DNA of 64,000 bases, taken from the NCBI GenBank assembly GCA_011774835.1, contig JAACAK010000049.1, forward strand, positions 79,653 through 143,652, read 5' to 3'. The DNA is from Candidatus Kutchimonas denitrificans. Lineage in GTDB: Bacteria; Gemmatimonadota; Gemmatimonadetes; Palauibacterales; KS3-K002. The translations under genes and the position numbers were made by a program. The notes under the pieces were generated by a model. The model made no database searches. It saw nothing but the letters and a program-made list of their open reading frames with translations, and was not told where the DNA came from. Shown here in pieces: positions 17,519 to 25,952 of the stretch; the first letter of the stretch is position 1; every line of letters starts with the position of its first letter.

Positions 17519-18690
17519 GCGAACGCTGGAAGAAATGGGTTACCGGCCTGACCCCGCTCGTGCTACTGGCCGCCATGACGGTCCTGTTCCTCAGGTTCGG
17601 GCCGCTGGGTGTGTTCCGGGCATCGTTCCCACCCATCGAGGAGCTGACGATCGAGCGCATCCGGTTGCCGGAGCCGGACTTGATGGAGATCAGCGTGGTC
17701 AACGGCGGGCCGGAGCCGGTGACGGTGGCGCAGATGCTTATCGATGAGGCGTACTGGCCGTTCGAGATCGAGCCGGGCCATACGATCCCGCGGCTGCGCC
17801 GCGCGACGATCCGGACCCGCTATCCCTGGGTCGAGGGCGAGCCTCACGAGGTGACGCTGCTCACCAGCACCGGTCTGACGTTCAGCGCCGAAATCGAGGT
17901 GGCGACACAGTCGCCGGCTCCGAACGCGCGGTACCTGGCGACCTTCACGCTGCTGGGCGTCTACGTCGGCGTGCTCCCGGTACTCATCGGACTACTGTGG
18001 TTCCCGTTCCTGAAGCGAATCGATCGCAAGTGGATCAACTTCTTCCTCAGCCTGACCGTGGGTCTGCTGATATTCCTGGGGATAGACGCGCTGCATGAAG
18101 CGTTCGAGCTGCAGGAGCGAGTGGCCGACGCGTTTCAGGGCGTCGGGTTGATCACGCTGGGGGTGCTGGGCGCGATGTTCGGCATCGTGGCGATCGGGCG
18201 CTGGCTGCGTCGCCGGCCGGTGGCCGCCGGTCTTTCGCAGCGGCTCTGGGTCGCGTATATGGTCGCGCTGGGGATCGGCCTGCACAATCTGGGCGAAGGC
18301 CTGGCCATCGGGTCGGCGTACTCGGTCGGCGCCATATCGCTCGGCGCCTTCCTGGTCGTGGGCTTCGCCATCCACAACACGACCGAGGGGTTGGGCATCG
18401 TCGCTCCCGTGGCAAAGGAGCGACCGTCGCTGTGGCACCTAGTGACGATGGGGGCCATCGCGGGCGTGCCGACGATTGCGGGCGCATGGATCGGCGGCTT
18501 CAACTACCGTCCGGATCTGGCCGTGTTCTTCCTCGCCCTCGGGGCCGGGGCCGTTCTCCAGGTCGTCTGGGAGCTGGGCCGAGTCATCCATCGCGAATCG
18601 AAGGCGGGGTGGATGATGCCCCTCAACGCGATGGGGTTGGTGGCCGGGTTGGTGATCATGTACACGACAGCGCTGCTCGTCGTGGCGTGA
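17515..18690 (+). CDS. ZIP-family metal transporter with N-terminal extracytoplasmic domain
   Basis: Membrane protein with ZIP signatures GLHNLGEGLAIG and AIHNTTEGLGI; ATGA overlap with the multicopper oxidase gene. Confidence 0.87.
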   Translation: MSERWKKWVTGLTPLVLLAAMTVLFLRFGPLGVFRASFPPIEELTIERIRLPEPDLMEISVVNGGPEPVTVAQMLIDEAYWPFEIEPGHTIPRLRRATIRTRYPWVEGEPHEVTLLTSTGLTFSAEIEVATQSPAPNARYLATFTLLGVYVGVLPVLIGLLWFPFLKRIDRKWINFFLSLTVGLLIFLGIDALHEAFELQERVADAFQGVGLITLGVLGAMFGIVAIGRWLRRRPVAAGLSQRLWVAYMVALGIGLHNLGEGLAIGSAYSVGAISLGAFLVVGFAIHNTTEGLGIVAPVAKERPSLWHLVTMGAIAGVPTIAGAWIGGFNYRPDLAVFFLALGAGAVLQVVWELGRVIHRESKAGWMMPLNAMGLVAGLVIMYTTALLVVA

Positions 18691-18830
18691 GTTCTCTCCG
18701 AATCGTTGAAGGTGGTTCGGGGATTCCAGGATTCGGGGATTCGGGGAGGCAGGGAAAGTGGAGGGCACGTGCCAGGCACACCACCTCCCTATTGCCCGGA
18801 ATCCCCGTATCCGACCTCGAGATTCCCACA
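18691..18830. repeat. Palindromic intergenic repeat, copy B
   Basis: gttctctccgaatcgttgaaggtggttcggggattccaggattcggggattcggggaggcagggaa...ggaatccccgtatccgacctcgagattccc; shares the core with copies A and C; begins right after the ZIP stop codon. Confidence 0.75.
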
Positions 18831-18960
18831 CCACACTTGACCGTGGGACGCTTCGGACCCATCATAGAAACCCTTGCTTAGTCGGTGACCTTCCCGAATC
18901 CCCCGAAATATTTCCCTTTCGCCTTGCATTGGCTGTTCTATGGCGCCGGGAGGCCGGCAG

Positions 18961-19953
18961 ATGTTTTCCAACTTGGACGTCGCAGGCGACTTTCCGCTTC
19001 GCGTCGACATCGTCCCATCAAAAGTGAGCGCCCGGGTCTGGGCCCACGAAGCCCGGGCCGGCCGGCAGAAGGCGCCGTGCTGGACCTACATCAGCGACGG
19101 GTTATGGACCCTGGGCCAGAAAGAAGTGATTATTACTTTAAACCGCGAGGTCGAGGAAAAGCCCACCGACTTCCCGCGCGCCCCCCTCAAGTTCTTCTCA
19201 CGCCTCCATTCCTTCGCAGATGCGGGAGCGTCGGTCGACACCGGCGACGTCACCCAGTTCGAGGGCGCCGGCTTTCTAGGTCTCGATGGCATCGTCTACG
19301 CCAACCCGCAGCCCCTCGAGGGGGTCGAGGTCCCCGACAAGGCGCTGGCGGCGGTGCTGGTCACCGAAGAGGAGCTCCGTGTATCCCAGCTGTTCGGTGC
19401 CTCCCGTGTGCTGGCCCAACTGGGTCGGGCGGCCGGGCACTATCCGTACCCCGTTTGGTCCGACCGCTCTCGAGACGGGCTGAACCTGAGCCACATGACG
19501 GAACAGAGCGTGCTCGCGCGGATCGAGCGGAAACGGATCCCGGGTGTGCGGGTCCGTGTGGAGGCGAACCGACTCATCGTCTCGGTGGCGCCCGAATCCG
19601 CTGAAGAGCTGAAGAGCACCCTCGACCAGGCGCCGACGAACGCGCCCCTCGCCATACCCACCGAGCTCGACCCCGCCGCCGACGGCTGCCTGGTCTGGGA
19701 GGCGGGGCGCCTGGAGCCGACGGTCGCCGCGCCGCCCGGCAGCCGACGTCGCCGTCTCAGCGGCTGCTTCATCGCTCTGGTTCCCGGTCAGAAAGAGGAC
19801 ATGGGCGAGATCGTCGAGGACGGGATGGTCGTATCGTTGACCGACCGGTCCTGGCTGGCGCTGAGGGGAGCGGTGGAGACGCGGGCGCCGCTGACGATCC
19901 CGGGCTCGAGCGGGCGCTTCGACTTCGCCTTCAGCTGGCACAGAGAGGTTTAG
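18961..19953 (+). CDS. Protein resembling DUF3480 (C-terminal domain of eukaryotic SARA/endofin)
   Basis: SDGLWTLGQKEVIITLNRE, ASRVLAQLGRAAGHYPYPVWSDR, LSGCFIALVPGQ...GEIVEDGMVVSLT match the remembered SARA C-terminus pattern; SD ggagg before ATG 18961. Confidence 0.6.
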   Translation: MFSNLDVAGDFPLRVDIVPSKVSARVWAHEARAGRQKAPCWTYISDGLWTLGQKEVIITLNREVEEKPTDFPRAPLKFFSRLHSFADAGASVDTGDVTQFEGAGFLGLDGIVYANPQPLEGVEVPDKALAAVLVTEEELRVSQLFGASRVLAQLGRAAGHYPYPVWSDRSRDGLNLSHMTEQSVLARIERKRIPGVRVRVEANRLIVSVAPESAEELKSTLDQAPTNAPLAIPTELDPAADGCLVWEAGRLEPTVAAPPGSRRRRLSGCFIALVPGQKEDMGEIVEDGMVVSLTDRSWLALRGAVETRAPLTIPGSSGRFDFAFSWHREV

Positions 19954-20087
19954 GGAGTCGGGGATTCCGGGATTCGGGGAGGCAGGGAAGTGCAGGGTAC
20001 GCGCCAAGCACATCACTCCCTATTTCCCCGAATCCCCTTCAACACTTCCCACTGGCCCTCCCCAACGCAGAATCCCGAAATCCGACT
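19954..20087. repeat. Palindromic intergenic repeat, copy C
   Basis: ggagtcggggattccgggattcggggaggcagggaagtgcagggtacgcgccaagcacatcactccctatttccccgaatcccc...cagaatcccgaaatccgacttc; fills the gap between two convergent stop codons. Confidence 0.75.
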
Positions 20088-20561
20088 TCAAGATGGAGGG
20101 TTCCCACCCAACCGGGGGGCGAGCAGGACTCCCAGCGTGTCCGCTATCGTCTTCACAGCCTGCTCGTCGCCCTGGCCGAACGCCGCCGGCGCGTGGCTGC
20201 GGACTTCTATGAGTCCGAGCACGCGTTCGCCGCCGCGCACCAGCACGACGAGCTCCGAGCGCGTTTCGGGGTCGCGGGCCAGGTAGCCCTCGAAGGCGTA
20301 GACGTCCGGTACGTTGATGTCACGCGCCTCGGCCACGGTCTTGCCGCATATTCCCTTCCCGACCGGGATGCGCAGCAACTCGGTGTCCGCACCGATATAG
20401 CTGTGCAGGACCAGGCTCGCGCCGCTGAGCAGGTAGACGCCAACCCAATCGTTCTCCGAACGCAACTGATGGATCCGCTCGACGGCGCGATGCACCACGG
20501 CATCCGGCCGGATCTCGGCCATGCCCCACAGCTCGTCGGCGATCGTTTCGGGATCGAGCAT
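20088..20561 (-). CDS. GAF-domain protein, free methionine-R-sulfoxide reductase-like
   Basis: DWVGVYLLSGASLVLHSYIGADTELLRIPVGKGICGKTVAEARDINVPDVYAFEGYLARDPETRSELVVLV aligns with the fRMsr family. Confidence 0.78.
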   Translation of the reverse strand: MLDPETIADELWGMAEIRPDAVVHRAVERIHQLRSENDWVGVYLLSGASLVLHSYIGADTELLRIPVGKGICGKTVAEARDINVPDVYAFEGYLARDPETRSELVVLVRGGERVLGLIEVRSHAPAAFGQGDEQAVKTIADTLGVLLAPRLGGNPPS

Positions 20562-20659
20562 GCGGCAAGTTGCGGCGCGGGCAGCGCCGTCGCAATCTGT
20601 CCAGCGTAACGCTTCCTCGAAGGCCCGATTCCCACGGTTGCCGAGCCCGGTGGGCCCCG

Positions 20660-21292
20660 ATGCGTAGCCGACCCACGAACACAGCCTGGCCAGTACCCGA
20701 TCCCGGGACACGGCTCGTCCCGGCATTGGGATTGGTTCTGGCTTCGGCCGCTGCCCTATCCGCCCAGGAACCGTACACGCCCGCGCCCACTGGCCCCGCC
20801 ATCGGCGCCAATCTGATCTTCCAGGCGTTCAGCGGTGAAGATTTCGAGACATTCCACGACGGGTTCGGCGGAACGATAACCGGGCGATACACGGCACGCA
20901 GCGGCTTCCAGCTGCTGGGTGGGGTGCACTACAGCATCCACGGCGTCACGGGGGGACCGGGCGACGTGCGGTTCCTCGAGGTCTTCGTCGACCCGCGATA
21001 CGTGCTGGAGCTCTTCAACTCGGAGCGTATCGTGCTCCTCGTCGCGGGGCGCGCGGCCTTCGTACGCCAAACGCTCAGCGGTGCGGCCCTGGAGGGCGGC
21101 GCCAGCGGCCTGGTTCTGGGAGGCTCGATGGGCGGCATCTATGGGTTGAATCGTCGCCTGGCCGTGGAACTGACTCTGTTCTTCGGCGGCCTCTGGACCG
21201 ATGGGGTGAGGGCGGTGGAAGGGGCGGAGAAATCAGGGAACGGCAACGTCACCACGCTACAGGCGGGCATCGTCTGGTCCTTCCCCCGCTGA
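20660..21292 (+). CDS. Putative outer-membrane beta-barrel protein
   Basis: Signal-peptide-like N-terminus, alternating aromatic beta strands, C-terminal VTTLQAGIVWSFPR. Confidence 0.65.
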   Translation: MRSRPTNTAWPVPDPGTRLVPALGLVLASAAALSAQEPYTPAPTGPAIGANLIFQAFSGEDFETFHDGFGGTITGRYTARSGFQLLGGVHYSIHGVTGGPGDVRFLEVFVDPRYVLELFNSERIVLLVAGRAAFVRQTLSGAALEGGASGLVLGGSMGGIYGLNRRLAVELTLFFGGLWTDGVRAVEGAEKSGNGNVTTLQAGIVWSFPR

Positions 21293-21318
21293 CGCCCGAC
21301 GGCATGCCGCGATCGCGA

Positions 21319-21951
21319 CTACCGGACCGCCAGGCTGCCGGGCGGCAGCAGGACGGCCCGCACCGGCGCGGCCTCTGCCTCGACCAGACGAATCGGCAGC
21401 GCCAGCAGATCGTACGGGGCGGCCTCGACCGCCGAGAGATCGAGGTTCTCCAGGATCGGGCAGCCGGCCAGCCCGAGGACCCGGTGAGCGCTCATGGCGG
21501 CGCTATCCACCGGATCGACGGAGGGGGCGTCGGTCCCGTACAGCAGCAGGCCACCGCTCACCAGCGCTTCCGCCGCCTCCGACTCCAGCGGTGGGAAATC
21601 GCTGACAAACTCGTCCGGCCGCACCTCGTCCAAACAGCGAACGAGCACGCGAGCGGCGCCGACGGCGCCGGCCGCCTCCAATAGCTCGACGCTCACCGCC
21701 TCGCGGCCGATCGCGTCGACGACGCGAGCCGGACCGATGAAGTTGGCGAGTTCGAACGAACTCGCGGCGGCGCCGTCCGGATCGTAATGGGCCGGAGCGT
21801 CGGCGTGCGTGCCGACATGCGGGCTGAAATCCAGGTGGGAGACCGAGACGCTGTCGCCACGGTCCAGCCGCGACGACCAATCGAGTCGGAACGCGGCGTC
21901 GCCGGGCCAGGCCGCCGTGGTCGTCGTGAGGGGCCGACTGATATCGATCAT
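21319..21951 (-). CDS. Cyclase-family protein / kynurenine formamidase-like
   Basis: MIDISRPLTTTTAAWPGDAAF; HVGTHADAPAHYDPDGA (H-x3-H-x-D metal motif); LLLYGTDAPSVDP. Confidence 0.85.
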   Translation of the reverse strand: MIDISRPLTTTTAAWPGDAAFRLDWSSRLDRGDSVSVSHLDFSPHVGTHADAPAHYDPDGAAASSFELANFIGPARVVDAIGREAVSVELLEAAGAVGAARVLVRCLDEVRPDEFVSDFPPLESEAAEALVSGGLLLYGTDAPSVDPVDSAAMSAHRVLGLAGCPILENLDLSAVEAAPYDLLALPIRLVEAEAAPVRAVLLPPGSLAVR

Positions 21952-21956
21952 CAGCG

Positions 21957-22403
21957 CTACTCTTCGAGATCGGCGCGCCGACGCGGCGGCGCGCCCCAAC
22001 CCAGTATCTCGTAGTCGACCGAGAACCGACCCCCACCCGTCACGATCAGGCAAAACGCCACCATCAGCAGGGTGAACTCGAGTTCGAAGCCGTCGATGAA
22101 GCCTTCGCTGACCCGAGTCTGAACGATGGCGACCGCCATGACCCCGGCGATGAACACGGCGGCGAAGCGGGTGAAGAGGCCGACAACGACGGCCAGGCCA
22201 CCGAAGAACTCGACGAGGGCCACGGCCCAGGCCCAGAAGACCGGGTACGGCCAGCCCCACGACTCGATGTTGAAACCTTCCGGCGTTCCCAGCGGGCCCT
22301 GCAGCTTCTCCCAACCGTGGGCCATGAACACCGTGCCCAGCGCCAGCCGCAGGTAGAACGGTCCCCAATCGTGGAAATAGCGATTCAGCAGCCACCAGCG
22401 CAT
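21957..22403 (-). CDS. DoxX-family membrane protein
   Basis: LRLALGTVFMAHGWEKLQG...VEFFGGLAVVVGLFTRFAAVFIAGVMAVAI. Confidence 0.85.
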   Translation of the reverse strand: MRWWLLNRYFHDWGPFYLRLALGTVFMAHGWEKLQGPLGTPEGFNIESWGWPYPVFWAWAVALVEFFGGLAVVVGLFTRFAAVFIAGVMAVAIVQTRVSEGFIDGFELEFTLLMVAFCLIVTGGGRFSVDYEILGWGAPPRRRADLEE

Positions 22404-22416
22404 CGACCGCCTCCCC

Positions 22417-22896
22417 TCAGCCGCCGTCGCGGCCGACCTCGCGACCGCGTCCCCGACCCGCCGCACCGGGCCCCTCTCCTGTCTCGGGCCCGCCCCGGTC
22501 CGGTGGCATGTGAACGTAGAACTGGCCGCCGCGCACCAGGCGGCCGGCGAACCGATTGACGACCCGATTCTGGAGCCAGCGCCGCGTCGGCCGCACCACC
22601 AGGCCGAACCCGACAACGTCGGTGAGCAGCCCGGGCGTCAAGAGCAGGGCACCGCCGGCCAAAATCGAAATCCCATCCATGATCTGCCGCCCGGGGACCC
22701 GACCCTGCCACATCTCCAGCTGGAACTCGCGCCACGCCCGCAGCCCCTCCCGGCTGGCCAGCGCCGCCCCGGCGATCCCGGTGATCGCGATCAGCGCCAG
22801 CGTCGGCCAGAGCCCCACCCAGCGTCCCAGCTGGATCAGCAGGGCCAACTCGACGATCGGGACGATGATGAAGAGGGGTAGCAGACGCCGGAACAT
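22417..22896 (-). CDS. fxsA: FxsA-family membrane protein
   Basis: LFIIVPIVELALLIQLGRWVGLWPTLALIAITGIAGAALASREG...DGISILAGGALLLTPGLLTDVVGF. Confidence 0.88.
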   Translation of the reverse strand: MFRRLLPLFIIVPIVELALLIQLGRWVGLWPTLALIAITGIAGAALASREGLRAWREFQLEMWQGRVPGRQIMDGISILAGGALLLTPGLLTDVVGFGLVVRPTRRWLQNRVVNRFAGRLVRGGQFYVHMPPDRGGPETGEGPGAAGRGRGREVGRDGG

Positions 22897-22917
22897 CGTT
22901 CGCGGGGACTCTCCGTG

Positions 22918-23298
22918 TTAACCGTCACGCCCTGTGCCGCGGCGACAGACGGCGCTGTCACATCCAAAGCGATGCCGCCGGCGGGCGATCCAGCGGTACA
23001 CACGCTCGGCGACGAACATCGCACCGGGCAAATAGAAAAGCCACGCCAACGGCTTCAGCCGCGGCAGCAACTTGAGAACCTCCCGAGCCGCCGCCGGCCC
23101 ACGCCACACATCACCGGCAGGCGACACGAGGTGCATCGCTTCCTCGGCCGCCTGCCGGTCGATTCCGTACCGGCTCAGCTCGGCCGTCTGAAAGGGGACG
23201 GCCTCGATCCGGCCCTTCGTGTCGTGCCGCTCGACGAAACGGACCTGGCGCTGGCAAAAGCCGCAGTCGCCGTCATAGATGAGGACCCAACGCGCCAA
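22918..23298 (-). CDS. DCC-type thiol-disulfide oxidoreductase-like (DUF393)
   Basis: VLIYDGDCGFCQRQVRFVERHD. Confidence 0.88.
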   Translation of the reverse strand: MARWVLIYDGDCGFCQRQVRFVERHDTKGRIEAVPFQTAELSRYGIDRQAAEEAMHLVSPAGDVWRGPAAAREVLKLLPRLKPLAWLFYLPGAMFVAERVYRWIARRRHRFGCDSAVCRRGTGRDG

Positions 23299-23322
23299 GA
23301 TGCCCCGTCGCCGACAGAAGCG

Positions 23323-23778
23323 TTACATCGCTGGCGCGGCCGGCCGCTCGGCGGCCGCACCCTCCTCGCGGTAAACCCAGCCGCCAGCCAGCGCGGCGAG
23401 ACAGACCTCCACCAGACCCCAGATCCAGAAGATGGCCGTCGTCCCCCACGGGAGCATGCCCATCAGGCTATCGCCGAGCAGCGGCATGAAATAGCCGACG
23501 AACCAGAAGAAGAGACCGGCGATGATGGCCGTGCCGGGGCCAGCGCCGAGCCGTGGCCGGATCGCTGCATACAACCAGACCAGCGCGATCCCCATTACGA
23601 AGCCCAGAACCATGAACACCGCGATCGTTCCTCCGCCCGGCATGACCAGTCCGAGGGCCTGCAGCACCTCTTCCATCTGGGCGCTGAAGATGAGTGAAGC
23701 GACCGTTTCACCCACATCGATGATCAGCCCGGCCAGCAAACCGCCAAGGATCACGCGACTGATATTGATGCGTCCCAT
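23323..23778 (-). CDS. Hypothetical membrane protein, about 4 TM
   Basis: Start MGRINISRVILGGLLAGLIIDVGE; several hydrophobic segments. Confidence 0.7.
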   Translation of the reverse strand: MGRINISRVILGGLLAGLIIDVGETVASLIFSAQMEEVLQALGLVMPGGGTIAVFMVLGFVMGIALVWLYAAIRPRLGAGPGTAIIAGLFFWFVGYFMPLLGDSLMGMLPWGTTAIFWIWGLVEVCLAALAGGWVYREEGAAAERPAAPAM

Positions 23779-24005
23779 GTTGCCCTCCGCGTTGATGTAC
23801 GGACCCGGGACCACCGGGCCCTCCATTGCGAGGCGACTTGGAGCTTGGAACACGGGTACAATGCCGGTCTGACCCCGGGTGTGTCCAGACCCCCTCCGAA
23901 ACCGCCTGACTTGAATCTCGAGTGGCGGGCGATCAAGATCCCGATGACCTCGACGCGCAGGTCATCAAGACGAAGAGAGCGCCAAAGTAATCTGAGGATG
24001 CGCAG

Positions 24006-25076
24006 ATGAAGAAGATAGCGATCAATACCGGCGGAGGTGACGCGCAGGGACTGAACGCCGTAATCCGCGCGGCGACTCTATCGGCGATCAATCGCGGTTG
24101 GGAGGTGTACGGGATACGCCGCGCCTATCAGGGATTGCTCGAGGAGGGCGGCATCATGCCGCTGACCCAGGACACGGTCCGCGGCATCACCCACGTGGGC
24201 GGGACCATTCTGGGCACGACCAACCGGGGCAACCCGTTCGCGATGCCGGTAACGCTGCCGGACGGCACGACGAAAACGGTCGATCGGTCCGCCGATGTCA
24301 TCACCGCGTTCGAGGAGCACGGGTTCGATGCGCTGATCGCCATCGGTGGCGATGGCAGCCTGACCATCGCCCGCGACCTGGCCAAGCAGGGCCTGCCCGT
24401 GGTCGGTGTGCCGAAGACGATCGACAACGACATCGAGGGCACCACGCTGACCTTCGGCTTCCTCACCGCCGTCGACATCGCCACCGATGCCATCGACCGG
24501 CTCCACTCGACGGCTCAGGCGCACGAGCGCGTCATGGTCGTCGAGGTGATGGGGCGGCACGCGGGCTGGATCGCGCTGTTCGCCGGCGTCGCCGGCACGG
24601 CCGACGTGATCCTGATCCCCGAGATCCCGTATCGGGTCGACAAGGTGTGCCAGAAGGTGATGGAACGTGAGGAGCGCGGCCGGCGCTTCGCCATCATCGT
24701 GGTGGCGGAAGGCGCCTACCCGGTCGGCGGCGAGCCATCGTTCACCGATCCCGAAGCACAGCGCCTCGGCGGCGTGGGCGAGGTGCTCGCCCGCCAGATC
24801 GGCGGCGCGACCGGCAAGGAAACCCGGGCCCTCGCCCTGCGCCACCTACAGCGCGGTGGCAGCCCCAACTCGTACGACCGGCTCATCGCGCTCCGCTTCG
24901 GCGCCGCCGCCGTTCGCTGCGTCGAACAGGGCGAGTTCGGCTGCATGATCGCACTCGATCCGCCCGACGTCGCCTCCATCCCCCTGGAGGAGGCGGTGGC
25001 GCGTCAGAAGCTGGTCCCCATCGATGGCGACGTTGTGGCAACCGCGAGAGACCTCGGGGTCAGCTTCGGCGATTGA
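24006..25076 (+). CDS. pfkA: 6-phosphofructokinase
   Basis: GGGDAQGLNAVIRA, IAIGGDGSLTIA, VPKTIDNDIEGT, EVMGRHAGWIAL. Confidence 0.92.
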   Translation: MKKIAINTGGGDAQGLNAVIRAATLSAINRGWEVYGIRRAYQGLLEEGGIMPLTQDTVRGITHVGGTILGTTNRGNPFAMPVTLPDGTTKTVDRSADVITAFEEHGFDALIAIGGDGSLTIARDLAKQGLPVVGVPKTIDNDIEGTTLTFGFLTAVDIATDAIDRLHSTAQAHERVMVVEVMGRHAGWIALFAGVAGTADVILIPEIPYRVDKVCQKVMEREERGRRFAIIVVAEGAYPVGGEPSFTDPEAQRLGGVGEVLARQIGGATGKETRALALRHLQRGGSPNSYDRLIALRFGAAAVRCVEQGEFGCMIALDPPDVASIPLEEAVARQKLVPIDGDVVATARDLGVSFGD

Positions 25077-25170
25077 TGGGAATCCCGAATCACGCCCCCG
25101 ATCAGGGCGACGAGCGCGCCGGCGGCGAAAGTCATCCTTGTCGTGGCCACTACCTGCGCCGGGATGGGCG

Positions 25171-25491
25171 TCACTCGGGCTCGACCGCCACGGCCGTCCC
25201 GAAAACCAGAATCTCCGCCGCGCTTCCCATCACATAGGAGGTCGAAAAGCGAACGTCGACGATGGCGTTGGCACCCAGCTCGGCGGCGTGGGCGATCATG
25301 CGGTCGATCGCCTGCTCGCGCGACTCGGCCATCATCTTGGTGTACTCCTCGATCTCGCCGCCGACCAGGTTCTTCAGCCCGGCCAGGATGTCCTTGCCGA
25401 GGTGGCGCGCGCGGATCGTGTTGCCCCGCACGAGACCGAGCGTCTCGACGATTCGGTAACCCACGATCTGCGACGAGGGCGTGATGATCAT
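25171..25491 (-). CDS. YbjQ/UPF0145-family protein
   Basis: VETLGLVRGNTIRARHLGKDILAGLKNLVGGEIEEYTKMMAESREQAIDRM...LGANAIVDVRFSTS. Confidence 0.9.
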   Translation of the reverse strand: MIITPSSQIVGYRIVETLGLVRGNTIRARHLGKDILAGLKNLVGGEIEEYTKMMAESREQAIDRMIAHAAELGANAIVDVRFSTSYVMGSAAEILVFGTAVAVEPE

Positions 25492-25952
25492 CGCTCCACA
25501 TCCTTATACCGTTGTTTGGGACCCAGAAACAGCTTCTCGCGCACCACCGATACCAGCAGAATCACCGCTCCAAAACTCACGGCCAACACCGCGGTCTTGA
25601 CGAACCACGGCATCGTCGCGTCGGCCAGCAACGTCTCTACGCCACGCCAGGCACCGTACGCCAGCAGGATAATCGCTCCGATCGACACGAACACCCAGCC
25701 GAGTCCGCGCTCCACGCGGCTGTAGACGGACGCCCAGTAGTCGTCCCACATCTCCTCGGGTGCAGGCTTGAGCGCCATCGAGTCCGTCACCTCCTTGAGT
25801 CTCTTGAACCGTTTGCGTTCCTTCGCGAGCTCCGGGTCAGCGGCGACCAGTCGTTCGAGCTCCTCTCGCTCGGATTCGGTCAGCTCCCCGTCGAGCTCCG
25901 CCATCAGCAGGCGGCGGCCACGAGAGTCCGGGGCCCGTGCTTCGCTATTCAC
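25488..25952 (-). CDS. Putative anti-sigma factor, single TM
   Basis: LDGELTESEREELERLVAADPELAKE then TM segments; ATGA overlap with the upstream ECF sigma gene. Confidence 0.7.
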   Translation of the reverse strand: MNSEARAPDSRGRRLLMAELDGELTESEREELERLVAADPELAKERKRFKRLKEVTDSMALKPAPEEMWDDYWASVYSRVERGLGWVFVSIGAIILLAYGAWRGVETLLADATMPWFVKTAVLAVSFGAVILLVSVVREKLFLGPKQRYKDVER

